From Endozoicomonas montiporae CL-33 (GTDB taxonomy: Bacteria > Pseudomonadota > Gammaproteobacteria > Pseudomonadales > Endozoicomonadaceae): 64,000 bases of DNA. Location: assembly GCF_001583435.1 (NCBI RefSeq), contig NZ_CP013251.1, positions 1,684,117-1,748,116 on the forward strand, written 5' to 3'. Positions 28,331 to 37,538 of the stretch are shown piece by piece. Position numbers and translations under genes: made by a program. Each line of letters opens with the position of its first letter. Position 1 is the stretch's first letter. Below the pieces are notes generated by a model. It saw nothing but the letters and a program-made list of their open reading frames with translations, made no database searches and had not been told where the DNA came from.

Positions 28331-28780
28331 ATGTCAGAAGTCTCTGCATTAGCAGTAGGAGCAGGTCGCCGGGTCACCCTGCATTTTGCACTCAAACTGG
28401 ATGACGGTCAGGTAGTCGATAGCAATTTTGACGGGCAACCTGTTACTTTTGTTGTTGGCGATGGCAACCTGCCGGAAGGTTTTGAACAGGTCTTGTCAGG
28501 CATGAGTGCCGGGGACGAAGGGGTTTTCAGAATTCCTCCATCCCGGGCTTTTGGTATGCCCAATCCCACAAATCATCAAACGTTTCCACGCTCCCGTTTT
28601 GCCAGCGATATCGAACTTCAGAACGGTCTGGTGATGTCGTTTAAAGACGCTGCCAACAGTGAGCTGGCCGGTGTAGTCACCGATTTTGATGATGAACGTG
28701 TCAACGTAGATTTTAATCACCCTCTGGCAGGCAAAGAGTTACTGTTTCAGGTGCGGGTGATTCAGGTAGAGAATTCATAA
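28331..28780 (+). CDS. fkpB: FKBP-type peptidyl-prolyl isomerase
   Basis: This is a SlpA/FkpB-type FKBP of about 149 residues. [27 protein letters not shown] and [14 protein letters not shown] are family hallmarks, with an inserted-in-flap domain (about 70-120). It catalyses cis-trans prolyl isomerisation in the cytoplasm. Start choice lies between ATG 28319 (MIITMSEV) and 28331 (MSEV); the latter has better spacing to GGCGGGAA. Its stop overlaps the ispH start (TAATG), so the two are translationally coupled. Confidence 0.93.
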   Translation: MSEVSALAVGAGRRVTLHFALKLDDGQVVDSNFDGQPVTFVVGDGNLPEGFEQVLSGMSAGDEGVFRIPPSRAFGMPNPTNHQTFPRSRFASDIELQNGLVMSFKDAANSELAGVVTDFDDERVNVDFNHPLAGKELLFQVRVIQVENS

Positions 28781-29727
28781 TGAAAATCAGGCTGGCTAAC
28801 CCCCGTGGCTTCTGCGCCGGTGTCGATAGAGCCATTGATATTGTCAATCGGGCGCTGGATGTGTTTGGTCCCCCTATTTATGTGCGCCACGAGGTCGTGC
28901 ATAACAAATATGTGGTGGAAAACCTGAAGCAGCGCGGCGCTATTTTTGTTGAAGAACTGGATCAGGTGCCGGACGATGTGATCGTCATTTTTAGCGCCCA
29001 CGGTGTGCCTCAATCGGTTGAAGAAGAGGCAGATCGTCGTGGACTCAAAGTTTTTGATGCTTCCTGTCCACTGGTTAAAAAAGTCCATATGGAAGTGGTG
29101 CGTTATTCCCGTGCCGGCAAAGAGTGCGTACTGATTGGTCACGACGGCCATCCGGAAGTGCAGGGCACTATGGGACAGTACGACGGGAACAAAGGCGGCA
29201 GAATGTATCTGGTCGAAACCGCTGATGATGTCGCCGGTCTGGAGGTTCAGAATCCTGACCACCTTGCTTATGTCACACAGACCACTTTGTCCATGAATGA
29301 TACGGCTGTTGTTATTGAAGCACTGCGCGAGAAGTTTCCTGATATTCAGGGCCCACGCAAGGATGATATCTGCTATGCCACCCAGAACCGGCAGGATGCG
29401 GTGCGGGCACTGGCCGACGAATGCGATATGGTACTGGTGGTCGGCTCGGTGAACAGTTCCAATTCCAACCGGCTGCGCGAGCTGGCTGAACGTTCCGGAG
29501 CCAGTGCCTACCTTGTGGACGGTGCTGATGACATTGATCCGGCCTGGTTGCAGGGTAAACAGGCGATTGGTATTACCGCAGGGGCTTCGGCACCGGAGGT
29601 TCTGGTTCAGGGTGTGATCAATCGTTTACAGTCACTCGGGGCAGAGATGCCAGAAGAACTGGAAGGTGAAGAAGAGAATATTGTTTTCACCATGCCCAAA
29701 GAGTTGCGTTTGGTAGAGGTCAGTTAA
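28780..29727 (+). CDS. ispH: 4-hydroxy-3-methylbut-2-enyl diphosphate reductase
   Basis: This 315-residue [4Fe-4S] enzyme catalyses the last step of the MEP isoprenoid pathway. The three cluster cysteines are in [10 protein letters not shown] (C12), [10 protein letters not shown] and [26 protein letters not shown] and [16 protein letters not shown] are conserved. It overlaps fkpB by one base. In Pseudomonas the pilus minor-pilin genes follow directly; here a mutarotase gene comes first. Confidence 0.97.
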   Translation: MKIRLANPRGFCAGVDRAIDIVNRALDVFGPPIYVRHEVVHNKYVVENLKQRGAIFVEELDQVPDDVIVIFSAHGVPQSVEEEADRRGLKVFDASCPLVKKVHMEVVRYSRAGKECVLIGHDGHPEVQGTMGQYDGNKGGRMYLVETADDVAGLEVQNPDHLAYVTQTTLSMNDTAVVIEALREKFPDIQGPRKDDICYATQNRQDAVRALADECDMVLVVGSVNSSNSNRLRELAERSGASAYLVDGADDIDPAWLQGKQAIGITAGASAPEVLVQGVINRLQSLGAEMPEELEGEEENIVFTMPKELRLVEVS

Positions 29728-29939
29728 ATACCTGTTATTCATTGATTTGATAGATTATTTATCTGTTGGGCTGGCTGGTGTTGGTTTTTATTGCGGTTTT
29801 GTAACATTTGCCTGAATCTTGATCGGATTGAATCGCTAATTGATCAGAGTAGGTGTTAATCCGTAGTTTCATTATCAAACCGACCAAGTACATTGATGCC
29901 GGTCAATAATGAACACATGGGAATTGAGGAACTCCAGCA

Positions 29940-30794
29940 ATGGAAGGAACGCAAATTACTCAGAGACTGATTAATAAAATAGCAGTACTGGATATTGAGA
30001 ATGCTTTTGCCCGTGCAGTGGTTTCCCTCCATGGTGGCCAGGTATTGAGCTTTCAGCCTCATGGCGAAGAGAAAGTATTGTGGCTGAGCCCGGATGCAGC
30101 CTATGGCGAAGGCAAAGCGATTCGTGGCGGTATTCCGATTTGCTGGCCGTGGTTCAGTAAACGTGCTGAAGGCGGGCCGAATCATGGTTTTGCCCGTACT
30201 AACCTCTGGCGTTTAAAAGAACAGAATACTCTGCAAACGGGTGAAACACGTCTTCTGTTGTCTTTACCGGAGACGACACATGCCGCCTGGGACGGTTCTG
30301 CCAGTCTGGAAACCGAAATTATTATCGGTAAAGAGCTGAAAGTCAGCCTGATTATGCAGAACATTGGTGATCAGCCGGTGGCGATCAGTCAGGCACTGCA
30401 TACTTACTTTAATGTGTCGGATGTGGAAGCGGTTACCGTGGAAGGTCTGGCAGGCAGACGTTATCTGGACGAAGCGGATAATCAGAAAGCCTATGTTCAG
30501 CAGGGTGATGTGACGCTGCAAGGTGAAGTGGACAGGGCTTACCTGAACACCAGCGATACCTGCACCATTATTGATCCGGGTCTTAAGCGCAAAATTGTGA
30601 TTCGCAAGTCGGGCAGTAACGGTACCATTGTCTGGAACCCCGGTGCAGAGCTGGCTCGCCAGATGGCGGATGTGCCTGATGAAGGTTACCGTCATATGGT
30701 CTGTGTTGAAACGGCGACACTGCCCGCTTTGGCCGTGCAACTGGAGCCGCAGCAAACCCACACCATTTCTACCTGTATTTCGGTGGTTCGCTGA
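29940..30794 (+). CDS. D-hexose-6-phosphate mutarotase (YeaD-like aldose 1-epimerase family)
   Basis: This 284-residue protein has the aldose-epimerase fold. IRGGIPICWPWF and NHGFARTNLW carry the histidine/arginine site typical of YeaD-type glucose-6-phosphate 1-epimerases, with HTYFNVSDV and the C-terminal VCVETA (catalytic Glu). It interconverts anomers of phosphorylated hexoses. It is a single gene between ispH and the pilus region and is unrelated to pili. Confidence 0.9.
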   Translation: MEGTQITQRLINKIAVLDIENAFARAVVSLHGGQVLSFQPHGEEKVLWLSPDAAYGEGKAIRGGIPICWPWFSKRAEGGPNHGFARTNLWRLKEQNTLQTGETRLLLSLPETTHAAWDGSASLETEIIIGKELKVSLIMQNIGDQPVAISQALHTYFNVSDVEAVTVEGLAGRRYLDEADNQKAYVQQGDVTLQGEVDRAYLNTSDTCTIIDPGLKRKIVIRKSGSNGTIVWNPGAELARQMADVPDEGYRHMVCVETATLPALAVQLEPQQTHTISTCISVVR

Positions 30795-30953
30795 TTTTTA
30801 AAACCAGTGACATTGGGCACGAGCGGAATGTGTTTGTGCCCTTTAGAGGAACTCACAGCATGGTGACTTTCTGATAGGGTAAAAATACCTGTCAGCAGGC
30901 TCACCGTGTTGGGAGCTTACCCTGAAGGGCATAAACGCTTCGCTCATCCCAGT

Positions 30954-31432
30954 TTACAGCTCTTGGTCTTCAGGGGGGAGTTCAGAGCAGGTTTCGCCCT
31001 CCGGGCAGGTAGAATCCTTGAACACTTCAAACGTCTTTTTTCCTAGCGAATCAACAGAAATCCAGTGATCGACTTTTACTGTGCCGGTTGGCGTGGCTGA
31101 CAGGCTATAGCTGGTGGCATCGGCGGATGCAATGGTCAGGGTAAAGTCAGCAGTGCCGTTTTCCGGGCTCTGTGTAGCATAAATGGCTGGGACGCCAATG
31201 GCGGAGACATCGCCATTTTCATCCAGTGCCGCCCCCGCATAGGTTCCCGTTTGGGCTCTGTGACGTTCCATTGCCAGTGCCAGTCCGGCCAGTGCAGCTT
31301 CGGCACTGTGAGTGGCAGTCGTCGCCACATGTTGCTGGTAACTGGGTATGGCGATAGACAACAGTATCCCCAGAATCACCACAGCGATCATCATCTCAAC
31401 CAGTGTAAAGCCCTTTTCCGGACTGTTGTCAT
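30954..31432 (-). pseudogene. PilE-like type IV pilin with an apparent 1-nt frameshift in the leader
   Basis: The minus-strand frame shows KGFTLVEMMIAVVILGILLSIAIPSYQQ, a classical prepilin N-terminus, then a pilin-like globular part with C-terminal cysteines in CPEGETC. No ATG, GTG or TTG lies in this frame between GFTLVE and an upstream stop. An ATG at 31432 in the neighbouring frame encodes MTTVRKR. Adding one G to the GGG run at 31411-31413 would join it as MTTVRKRGFTLVE, an ideal prepilin leader. So the gene probably carries a one-base deletion, or the assembly has an error. Without the leader, PilD could not process it. A second, intact pilE lies at 47416-47847. Confidence 0.7.
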
Positions 31433-31546
31433 TTTTATGTTTACGCGAAGACCGACTTTTAACAGGTAGGGCAGAAATTACTACTTTACGGACGGACGAT
31501 AAGTTATTTTTTAAACACCAGCCCTTTCATGGCGGAGATCAACTTT

Positions 31547-31793
31547 TCAAGCGGCTATGAAGTTCTCGAATTGAATAGCAGGCTTCCCTGCCTGCACATT
31601 TAGGAACACGCCCACGTTATAGGCCAGCAGCTTGCGGGCTATCCGTGCGGTCATATGCCACATGTTACGACAGCCGCTGTACTCAATATCGAAGTAATGC
31701 GCCAGCTGCCCTATGACTGTTTCAACCCTGCGCCGAACTCGCATAATCAGTTTTACGAACTTTTTGGGACGGCTATCCTTCATGTTTTCCCCC
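31547..31793 (-). pseudogene. Transposase C-terminal remnant (IS982-like)
   Basis: The frame has RRRVETVIGQLAHYFDIEYSGCRNMWHMTARIARKLLAYNVGVFLN, resembling the C-terminus of IS982/IS5-type DDE transposases with the final glutamate in RRVETV. The 5' part is missing because the IS3-type element starts here; the first few residues of the open frame are read from that element's end. Confidence 0.65.
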
Positions 31794-31861
31794 TGTGTCA
31801 GCATAGTTGTCACCTCTTCTGATTTTTAAAAATCTCACAGGGGGCGGTCAGTGAGCAATCA

Positions 31862-32371
31862 ATGGCCAGCTATTCAGAAGAGTTGAAGCAGTCCGTCATT
31901 CAGAAGATGATGCCACCTAATAATACGCCTGTATCGCAGTTGGTTCGTGAAACAGGTATCTCTAACTGGACTCTATACAGTTGGCGAAAAAAAGCGTTAT
32001 CGCAAGGAGTGCCCGTGCCTGGCAACGGTAAAAATCCAGACCTATGGACACCTGAAAATCAGTTAGCTGTCATCATTGAAACAGCGGCATTAAATCAAGC
32101 TGAACTGGCTGAATACTGTCGTAAGAAAGGCCTGTTTGCTGAACAAATCCAACAGTGGAAAGAAGGCTTTATCAATCGTAGCCCGGCACAACCTGAAAGT
32201 CAGTCGAGTCAGCGTAAAAAGCTGTCTGACGAACACAAAAAAGACAAGCAAACGATTAAAAAACTGGAACGCGAACTCAAGCGCAAGGACAAGGCGTTAG
32301 CAGAGACTGCTGCCTTGCTGGTACTCACAAAAAAGGCCCAAGAGATCTGGGGGGAGCCAGAGGACGATTAG
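31862..32371 (+). CDS. IS3-family OrfA (HTH protein)
   Basis: This 169-residue protein has an N-terminal helix-turn-helix of the HTH_Tnp type (YSEELKQSVIQKMMPP...VSQLVRETGISNWTLYSWRKKA, residues about 4-45). A lysine/glutamate-rich coiled coil follows (EHKKDKQTIKKLERELKRKDKALAE, about 122-146). It binds the IS ends and, by -1 frameshifting at 32329-32335, yields the OrfAB transposase. The coiled coil is the usual leucine-zipper-like oligomerisation region. Confidence 0.82.
   Translation: MASYSEELKQSVIQKMMPPNNTPVSQLVRETGISNWTLYSWRKKALSQGVPVPGNGKNPDLWTPENQLAVIIETAALNQAELAEYCRKKGLFAEQIQQWKEGFINRSPAQPESQSSQRKKLSDEHKKDKQTIKKLERELKRKDKALAETAALLVLTKKAQEIWGEPEDD
32329..32335 (+). promoter_or_regulatory. 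Slippery heptamer for -1 ribosomal frameshift
   Basis: A AAA AAG is read in the OrfA frame as acA-AAA-AAG. It is the canonical IS3-family slip site. The -1 frame after it stays open through the whole OrfB region, giving KGPRDLGGARGRLVSLPDRQ. Confidence 0.75.
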
Positions 32372-33432
32372 TTTCCCTTCCGGATCGACAGAACGCAGTA
32401 AAACTGATTGAGCATGCCGTCAGTGATGGTGCTCGCCAATCAAAAGCTTGTCAGGTTGTCGGGCTGTCAGAAAGAACCATTCAGCGATGGACGCAGGAGG
32501 GTACAGTGATACCTGACAACCGAAAAAATGCCGACAGGCCAGAACCAGCGAATAAGCTTTCAGATGCTGAGCGACAGGCGATCATAGATGTCTCTAACAG
32601 CGAGCGTTTCAAGAGCCTTCCTCCCAGTCAGATTGTTCCTGCACTGGCTGATGAAGGTGAGTACCTTGCGTCTGAGCGGACATTTTACCGAGTGCTCCAT
32701 GAAGCGGGCCAGCAGAATCGCCGTGGGAAGGCTGCCAGACCTAATCGACATAAGCCGACCTCTTATTGTGCAACAGGCCCTAATCAGGTGTGGACCTGGG
32801 ATATCACGTATTTAAGGTCTCCGGTAAGGGGCCAGTTCTACTACCTGTATCTCGTGATAGACATCTATAGCCGTATGATTGTCACTTGGGAAGTTCATGA
32901 AGTTGAGTCAGCTGAGTATGCATCCGAAATGATCACGAAAGCTTGTATAAAACGGGGTATCGGGGCGATGGAGTCACCGTTGGTTTTACACTCTGATAAT
33001 GGCAGTGCAATGAAGGGCGGAACGATGCTGTCAACGCTGCAAAGTCTGGGCGTGGTGACCTCTTTCAGTCGCCCACGGGTCAGTGATGACAATCCATATT
33101 CTGAGGCTATATTCAGAACATTGAAGTACCGGCCTGGTTACCCCCGAAGTCCGTTTGCAGATCTGGAAGCTGCACGCAACTGGGTACATGGCTTCACTCA
33201 GTGGTACAACGAAGAGCATAAGCACAGCGGGCTGAAATTTCTGACACCAGCCCAGAGACACAGGGGAGAAGCGAATGAGCTTCTAAATAATCGTAAAGAG
33301 GTTTACGAACTTGCAAAGCAGCGTCATCCGGAGCGTTGGGGAAAGCGTTCAACAAGAGACTGGAATCTTGACTGTGAAGTCTGGTTGAATCCGGACAGGT
33401 CGATCACTGGTCAACAAAAGGAAGTTGCGTAA
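32332..33432 (+). CDS. IS3-family OrfB (DDE integrase domain), expressed by frameshift
   Basis: The frame entered at the slip site encodes an HTH (SKACQVVGLSERTIQRW), then a spacer, then an rve integrase core. TWDITYLRSPVRGQFYYLYLVIDIYSRMIV contains the first catalytic D, LVLHSDNGSAMKG the second D, and DNPYSEAIFRTLKYRPGYP the E. A free-standing start at GTG 32506 would give a 308-residue protein lacking the HTH, so the fused product is more likely the transposase. All catalytic residues are present, so the element may be active. Confidence 0.82.
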   Translation, partial: KGPRDLGGARGRLVSLPDRQNAVKLIEHAVSDGARQSKACQVVGLSERTIQRWTQEGTVIPDNRKNADRPEPANKLSDAERQAIIDVSNSERFKSLPPSQIVPALADEGEYLASERTFYRVLHEAGQQNRRGKAARPNRHKPTSYCATGPNQVWTWDITYLRSPVRGQFYYLYLVIDIYSRMIVTWEVHEVESAEYASEMITKACIKRGIGAMESPLVLHSDNGSAMKGGTMLSTLQSLGVVTSFSRPRVSDDNPYSEAIFRTLKYRPGYPRSPFADLEAARNWVHGFTQWYNEEHKHSGLKFLTPAQRHRGEANELLNNRKEVYELAKQRHPERWGKRSTRDWNLDCEVWLNPDRSITGQQKEVA

Positions 33433-33463
33433 GATGAGGCGACAACTTTGTTGACAAATACCG

Positions 33464-34039
33464 GGAGCAAAACTGCGAGCTGACGAATAGAAATCGGATA
33501 TGAGGCTGTCTGCGTGAGGACGAGTCAGCATGTGATGACGAAGTCCCATACTCATCCGGACACTCGGACAGTAAATCCGGCAGTTGTGCAGGGAAGGCGG
33601 TGTAACTTACCTCGGGAGGTCTGTCTGGTGTCTGATATTTCAGACTGAGGTCATCGTAAGATGTCCTGATCGCCATACAGAAGTCAGCAGACGGCATAGT
33701 AGCTGGCGAAGTCAGTGAAGGCCTGAACGGTTAGAGCGGTGATTAGTTTCTGTTTCTCGATATATCGGACGCAGACAAAGGCCAGCAAACACTGGTGCTC
33801 ATGCCAAGCGGTGACGGCGGAACCGAAAGCTGCAAGGTCATAAGAGCTGAGACTATATCGGCATTACAGGATTACAAAAGCCCGGCGGGTGGTGTGAGTC
33901 ATATGTCTTGTATCACTGACCCTTCCATTGTCATGTTTGTGCTGATGGTAGACGCTTAACTAACCGAAACGCCCAGTACGGACCCGTACGCTGGGTGTTG
34001 TGGGAGGAGTGGAGCCGCGAGGCTCCACCCTATCCCGAT
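33464..34039 (+). mobile_element. Group II intron, 5'-truncated second copy
   Basis: These 576 nt appear identical to 13530-14105, including domains V and VI and the 3' end CCCGAT. The first 115 nt of the intron, with the 5' splice site, are missing and replaced by the right end of the IS3 element. It cannot splice as it stands. Confidence 0.85.
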
Positions 34040-34060
34040 TCAGGGTGAAGCCTTTTGTCT

Positions 34061-34552
34061 TTACTGGCATGACAAGGCACCTCCCATTCTTGGCTGCCCT
34101 GAACCATTTAGAAGAATGCCTCTGGCAAAGTTGATTCCCCGTTCATCACACAGGCTGATTGTATTGGTTGTTGCACTGCCATCGGCACTGAAGGTAATAG
34201 AAGGCGTATTATGAAGAAAGTGTCCGTCACTCAGCTCTTGATATGTTTGGATAGTCTCATTAGCTGTGTTATCGCGGATAATAAAACCATTACTCCAGTC
34301 GCTGTTGTCTTCACAGGTGTCCAGGGTTATTGAGCCGCAAACAACCACATCAGAATGCCTTGCCGCCGCTTCACTGCGGGCGTATAGAATGGCACCGTAA
34401 ATCTGGTTGATCTCTGCTGTCAGGTTGCGATCCTGAATGCTGGTTTGAAAACTGGGATAGGCAATCGCTGCCAGAATAGAAAGAATGGCGATGGTGAAAA
34501 GCAGTTCCAGCAGAGTGAATCCTTTAACTCTGAACTTATTCATGACATCCAT
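34061..34552 (-). CDS. GspH/FimT-family type IV pseudopilin
   Basis: This 163-residue prepilin has a short leader and cleavage site (RVKG|FTLLELLFTIAILSILAAIAYPSF, G at residue 11). IYGAILYARSEAAARHSDVVVCG is the conserved GspH/FimT helix-strand pair. A second cysteine pair (CEDNSDW, SLCDERG) and the final C are typical. It is separate from, and divergent to, the minor pilin operon starting at 34810, and lies just after the truncated intron. It is a third fimT/fimU-type gene in the window. Confidence 0.85.
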   Translation of the reverse strand: MDVMNKFRVKGFTLLELLFTIAILSILAAIAYPSFQTSIQDRNLTAEINQIYGAILYARSEAAARHSDVVVCGSITLDTCEDNSDWSNGFIIRDNTANETIQTYQELSDGHFLHNTPSITFSADGSATTNTISLCDERGINFARGILLNGSGQPRMGGALSCQ

Positions 34553-34809
34553 GTAAACGACGCTTTATTGTTTTTCTGGTGGTCAGGTTTGAGCGATTCC
34601 AACACAGTTAATGAAAAGGTGTTATGTATTCCCGACAAACGGCATGATCAGGTCGATAAACTGCAGTCATCGGTTTGACACGAAACACTGAACAACGGCG
34701 ACTTCCTCTCATCCCGTGATCTGCACCACTGGTGCCAGCTGTAGTGTCAGTACCAGAAAGTCAGGGCTAGATTGGAATTAGGAACACAGACTATTCCACG
34801 GACAGGATT

Positions 34810-35331
34810 ATGCAGTACGTGTCTGGGCAGTCGGGCCTTACCCTTCCCGAAGTCGTTATTACACTGTTGATTTCAGCCATTCTGGTTTCAATGGCTTCCC
34901 CTTCTTTAAAAAATCTCGTTGTCAGCCAGCGTGTTTCTTCTGTTGCCCAGGAAATTTATACCAGTTTTGCACTGGCTCGCAGTGAGGCGGTAAAGCGTCG
35001 TAGTGCGGTATCTCTTTGTGCTTCCAATGATGGTGTGATCTGTAACAGCAGTGGTGATGACTGGAGTTCCGGCTGGGTCATTTTTACTGATGCGGATGCT
35101 GATGGTGTGTTGGAAGCCGGTGATCAGCGATTAAGGGTTTTTCCTGCACAGCCTGACAGCCTGTTTCTGGAATGGAACCAGGGGGTGAATGCCGGTTTCA
35201 ACAGCAAAGGCTATGCCCGCAAGGCGGGTACTTTTACGTTATGTGAGGCAGGTCTGGGCGGTGATCAGGTCAGACAGGTGGTGGTCAGTCTTACGGGTCG
35301 GGTTCGGGTCACGGAACCTGACAGTTGCTGA
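34810..35331 (+). CDS. fimU: Minor pilin FimU/FimT (operon 1)
   Basis: This 173-residue pseudopilin has leader MQYVSGQSG and cleavage before LTLPEVVITLLISAILVSMASPSL. Note L in place of the usual F at +1, with E5 kept. It has the GspH/FimT region SFALARSEAVKRRSAVSLCAS. It primes pilus assembly with PilV, PilW, PilX and PilY1 at the pilus tip. It is the first gene of a + strand operon in the order known from P. aeruginosa. Confidence 0.85.
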   Translation: MQYVSGQSGLTLPEVVITLLISAILVSMASPSLKNLVVSQRVSSVAQEIYTSFALARSEAVKRRSAVSLCASNDGVICNSSGDDWSSGWVIFTDADADGVLEAGDQRLRVFPAQPDSLFLEWNQGVNAGFNSKGYARKAGTFTLCEAGLGGDQVRQVVVSLTGRVRVTEPDSC

Positions 35332-35353
35332 TTGAAAGCATAAGGAGCGTGTT

Positions 35354-35854
35354 ATGCCGGTAAGCAAACGTTCATATAACAGGTCATCAGGTGTCGGACT
35401 GATCGAAGTGCTGGCAGCCATGCTGATTATTTCCATCGGTGTGCTGGGTATTGTCGGGCTGCAAACCAAAAGCCTGCAACACAATCAGATGGCTTATCTA
35501 CGCTCGCAGGCAGTGATTATTGGAAATGACATGATGGACCGGATTCGGGTTAATCGTAGTCTGTCGTCAGTCTCGGACAACTATGTTGTTGAACTGGAGC
35601 AGTTAACCACGGATCGATGTGAGCCGGAAGCTTACCCGGATGGTTGTGAGTCAGGCAGCTGTACACCCGCTGAGCTGGCTGAATACGACATCAGGCAATG
35701 GAAGTTTCAGTTGGCCTGCCTGCTACCTGACAGTGATGGCAGCATCGCTATTGAGGCGTCCTCTTCCGGGCGCATCTATGTGATTACCATGCAGTTTGAT
35801 GAAAGCAGGGGACAGCAGCCTGTTCGTGAAGTAGTAATAAGGAGTGCGCTTTGA
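35354..35854 (+). CDS. pilV: Minor pilin PilV (operon 1)
   Basis: This 166-residue protein has cleavage site SSGVG|LIEVLAAMLIISIGVLGIVGLQ and the family block NQMAYLRSQAVIIGNDMMDRIRVN. An AAGGAG Shine-Dalgarno precedes the ATG. Its stop overlaps the pilW start by 4 nt, so the two are translationally coupled. The C-terminal VYVITMQFDESRG is typical of PilV. Confidence 0.88.
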   Translation: MPVSKRSYNRSSGVGLIEVLAAMLIISIGVLGIVGLQTKSLQHNQMAYLRSQAVIIGNDMMDRIRVNRSLSSVSDNYVVELEQLTTDRCEPEAYPDGCESGSCTPAELAEYDIRQWKFQLACLLPDSDGSIAIEASSSGRIYVITMQFDESRGQQPVREVVIRSAL

Positions 35855-36891
35855 AACGCTGTGCCGGTGCTTCACTGGTTGAACTGTTAGTCGCCATGGC
35901 GCTGGGACTGTTTCTGATAGCAGGCATTGGTCATCTGTTTCTGAGTGCAAACCGTACCTACATGCTGCAGGATGAGTTATCAAGGATTCAGGAGAACGCC
36001 CGCTTTGCGATGGATCTGCTCTCCCGTGATATCCGCATGGCGGGTTATACCGGATGCCCTGAAGCAACGTCGCTGGCCAATGTGCTGTTTACCAGTACTG
36101 ACAGCCGGGAATGGATGACGCACTTCGATAAAGGCATTCTTGGTATTTCGACAGCCAACAAAAGCCGTATTGACAGTTCTGCCATTTCAGAAGCCATTGT
36201 CATTCATAAGCTGGATGCTGAACAGGGGCTGACGGTTAACAGTCATTCTTCCTCATCGGCCCTGTTGAATGTTACCAGTCATGGTTACGATCAGGGCGAT
36301 GTTCTGGCGCTGGTGCATCCCGGTTGTGATCAGATCTCGGTTTTTAAAGCCATGGAGGCTACCAGTGGTTCATCAATCTCGCACGCTGCGGGTTTGTCCG
36401 GTTCGCTCTATAACTGCACCTCGCAGCTGAAGGGAGACTTTAACTGTATGGACAGTGCTTCGGCAGCTGAGCCATACAACCATAAAGGTTCGATGCTGTT
36501 TCCTGTCCGTTCTGTGGCGTACTACCTGCGAACCAGTAATGGCCGGCCCAACCTTTATCGTAAATTTGCCGGTGAATATACCTCCGGGAGTGCCCGTTAT
36601 GCAGAGTCTCTTCTGGAAGGCATCGAAGGGTTGTCGTTTCTGTATGGCTATGACTCCGATGGTAACCGGACTCCGGACCAGTATCGGACAGCAGATTCTA
36701 TCGGCCTGTTCAGTGCTGACTGGATGAATGTGGTCAGTGTTCGCCTTGAACTGCTTGTACGGAGTTTGTCGGAAATTACTGAAGAACCCCAGCCGTATCT
36801 GTTTGCCGGTACGGAAATAACGCCAACAGATCATTACATACGTCGTAACTTTGTGATGACCATCGAGCTGAGAAACAGGGTGCAACCATGA
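35851..36891 (+). CDS. pilW: Minor pilin PilW (operon 1)
   Basis: This 346-residue pseudopilin begins MKRCAGASLVELLVAMALGLFLIAGIGHLF, with the short leader cleaved at GA/S-LVELL. QENARFAMDLLSRDIRMAGYTGC is the signature PilW block. The C-terminal RRNFVMTIELRN is also typical. The +1 residue after the leader is not F and the usual G(-1) is displaced (GASLVE), which is common among PilW proteins. It overlaps pilV and pilX by ATGA junctions. Confidence 0.88.
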   Translation: MKRCAGASLVELLVAMALGLFLIAGIGHLFLSANRTYMLQDELSRIQENARFAMDLLSRDIRMAGYTGCPEATSLANVLFTSTDSREWMTHFDKGILGISTANKSRIDSSAISEAIVIHKLDAEQGLTVNSHSSSSALLNVTSHGYDQGDVLALVHPGCDQISVFKAMEATSGSSISHAAGLSGSLYNCTSQLKGDFNCMDSASAAEPYNHKGSMLFPVRSVAYYLRTSNGRPNLYRKFAGEYTSGSARYAESLLEGIEGLSFLYGYDSDGNRTPDQYRTADSIGLFSADWMNVVSVRLELLVRSLSEITEEPQPYLFAGTEITPTDHYIRRNFVMTIELRNRVQP

Positions 36892-37481
36892 GTAGCGGGA
36901 CAGGGACGTTAAAAGTGGCAACCGTCATTTCCGCTGGAAAAGAACAGGGCAGTGTATTACTGGTGAGCCTTGTGTTGCTGTTGATTCTGACCATCGCGGG
37001 ATTGGCATCCATTCGGGTCACCAGTCTTGAAGAGAAAATGACCGGTAACTACCGCAATGAACAGTTAGCCTTCCATTCTGCTGAAGTGGGAGTGCTGGAG
37101 GCTGAGTCCTTTGTGGCAGGGACATTGTTGAATGTGTCAGATTTCACATCAACCTGTAACAACGGTTTGTGTTTTGATGGTGTTAATCATTCTGATCCCG
37201 GCACCTGTTCTGCCAATGTGTCATCACCCTGGCAGGAACAGGCTTTGTGGAGTGATCCGGATCGTTACCGGACAATGACAATATCTCTGGATGGAATCGC
37301 AGCACCGGCAAAATATATTGTGGAGTTTCGTTGTTATCTGCCCAGAGAGACAGAAGGTCCGGAGGCGGATCCAACAGTTTTTGATGACTGGGCCCAGTTC
37401 TTTCGGATTACGGTATTGGCAACCGGCGGGTCCGGCGATGCCAGGGTCATGCTACAGACAACCTATAAAAAGAATCTTTAA
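36888..37481 (+). CDS. pilX: Minor pilin PilX (operon 1)
   Basis: This 197-residue PilX-type protein has a 20-residue leader ending EQGS|VLLVSLVLLLILTIAGLASIRVTSLEEKMTGNYRNEQLAFHSAEVGVLEAE, the family hallmark. The C-terminal half has DWAQFFRITVLATGG...VMLQTTYKK. It overlaps pilW by 4 nt. Confidence 0.88.
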   Translation: MSSGTGTLKVATVISAGKEQGSVLLVSLVLLLILTIAGLASIRVTSLEEKMTGNYRNEQLAFHSAEVGVLEAESFVAGTLLNVSDFTSTCNNGLCFDGVNHSDPGTCSANVSSPWQEQALWSDPDRYRTMTISLDGIAAPAKYIVEFRCYLPRETEGPEADPTVFDDWAQFFRITVLATGGSGDARVMLQTTYKKNL

Positions 37482-37538
37482 CTGATAAACACTCTGATTC
37501 AGTGAAGCCAGATATCAACGCAGAGAAGGAGTACTGCG

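Larger units (their letters stand above)
31795..33463 (+). mobile_element. IS3-family insertion sequence
   Basis: An element of about 1.67 kb with two overlapping-frame transposase genes. The left end (TGTCAGCATAGTTGTCACCT) and the reverse complement of the right end (TGTCAACAAAGTTGTCGCCT) match at 17 of 20 positions, forming imperfect terminal repeats. It truncates an IS982-like remnant on the left and abuts a 5'-truncated group II intron on the right. Confidence 0.82.
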
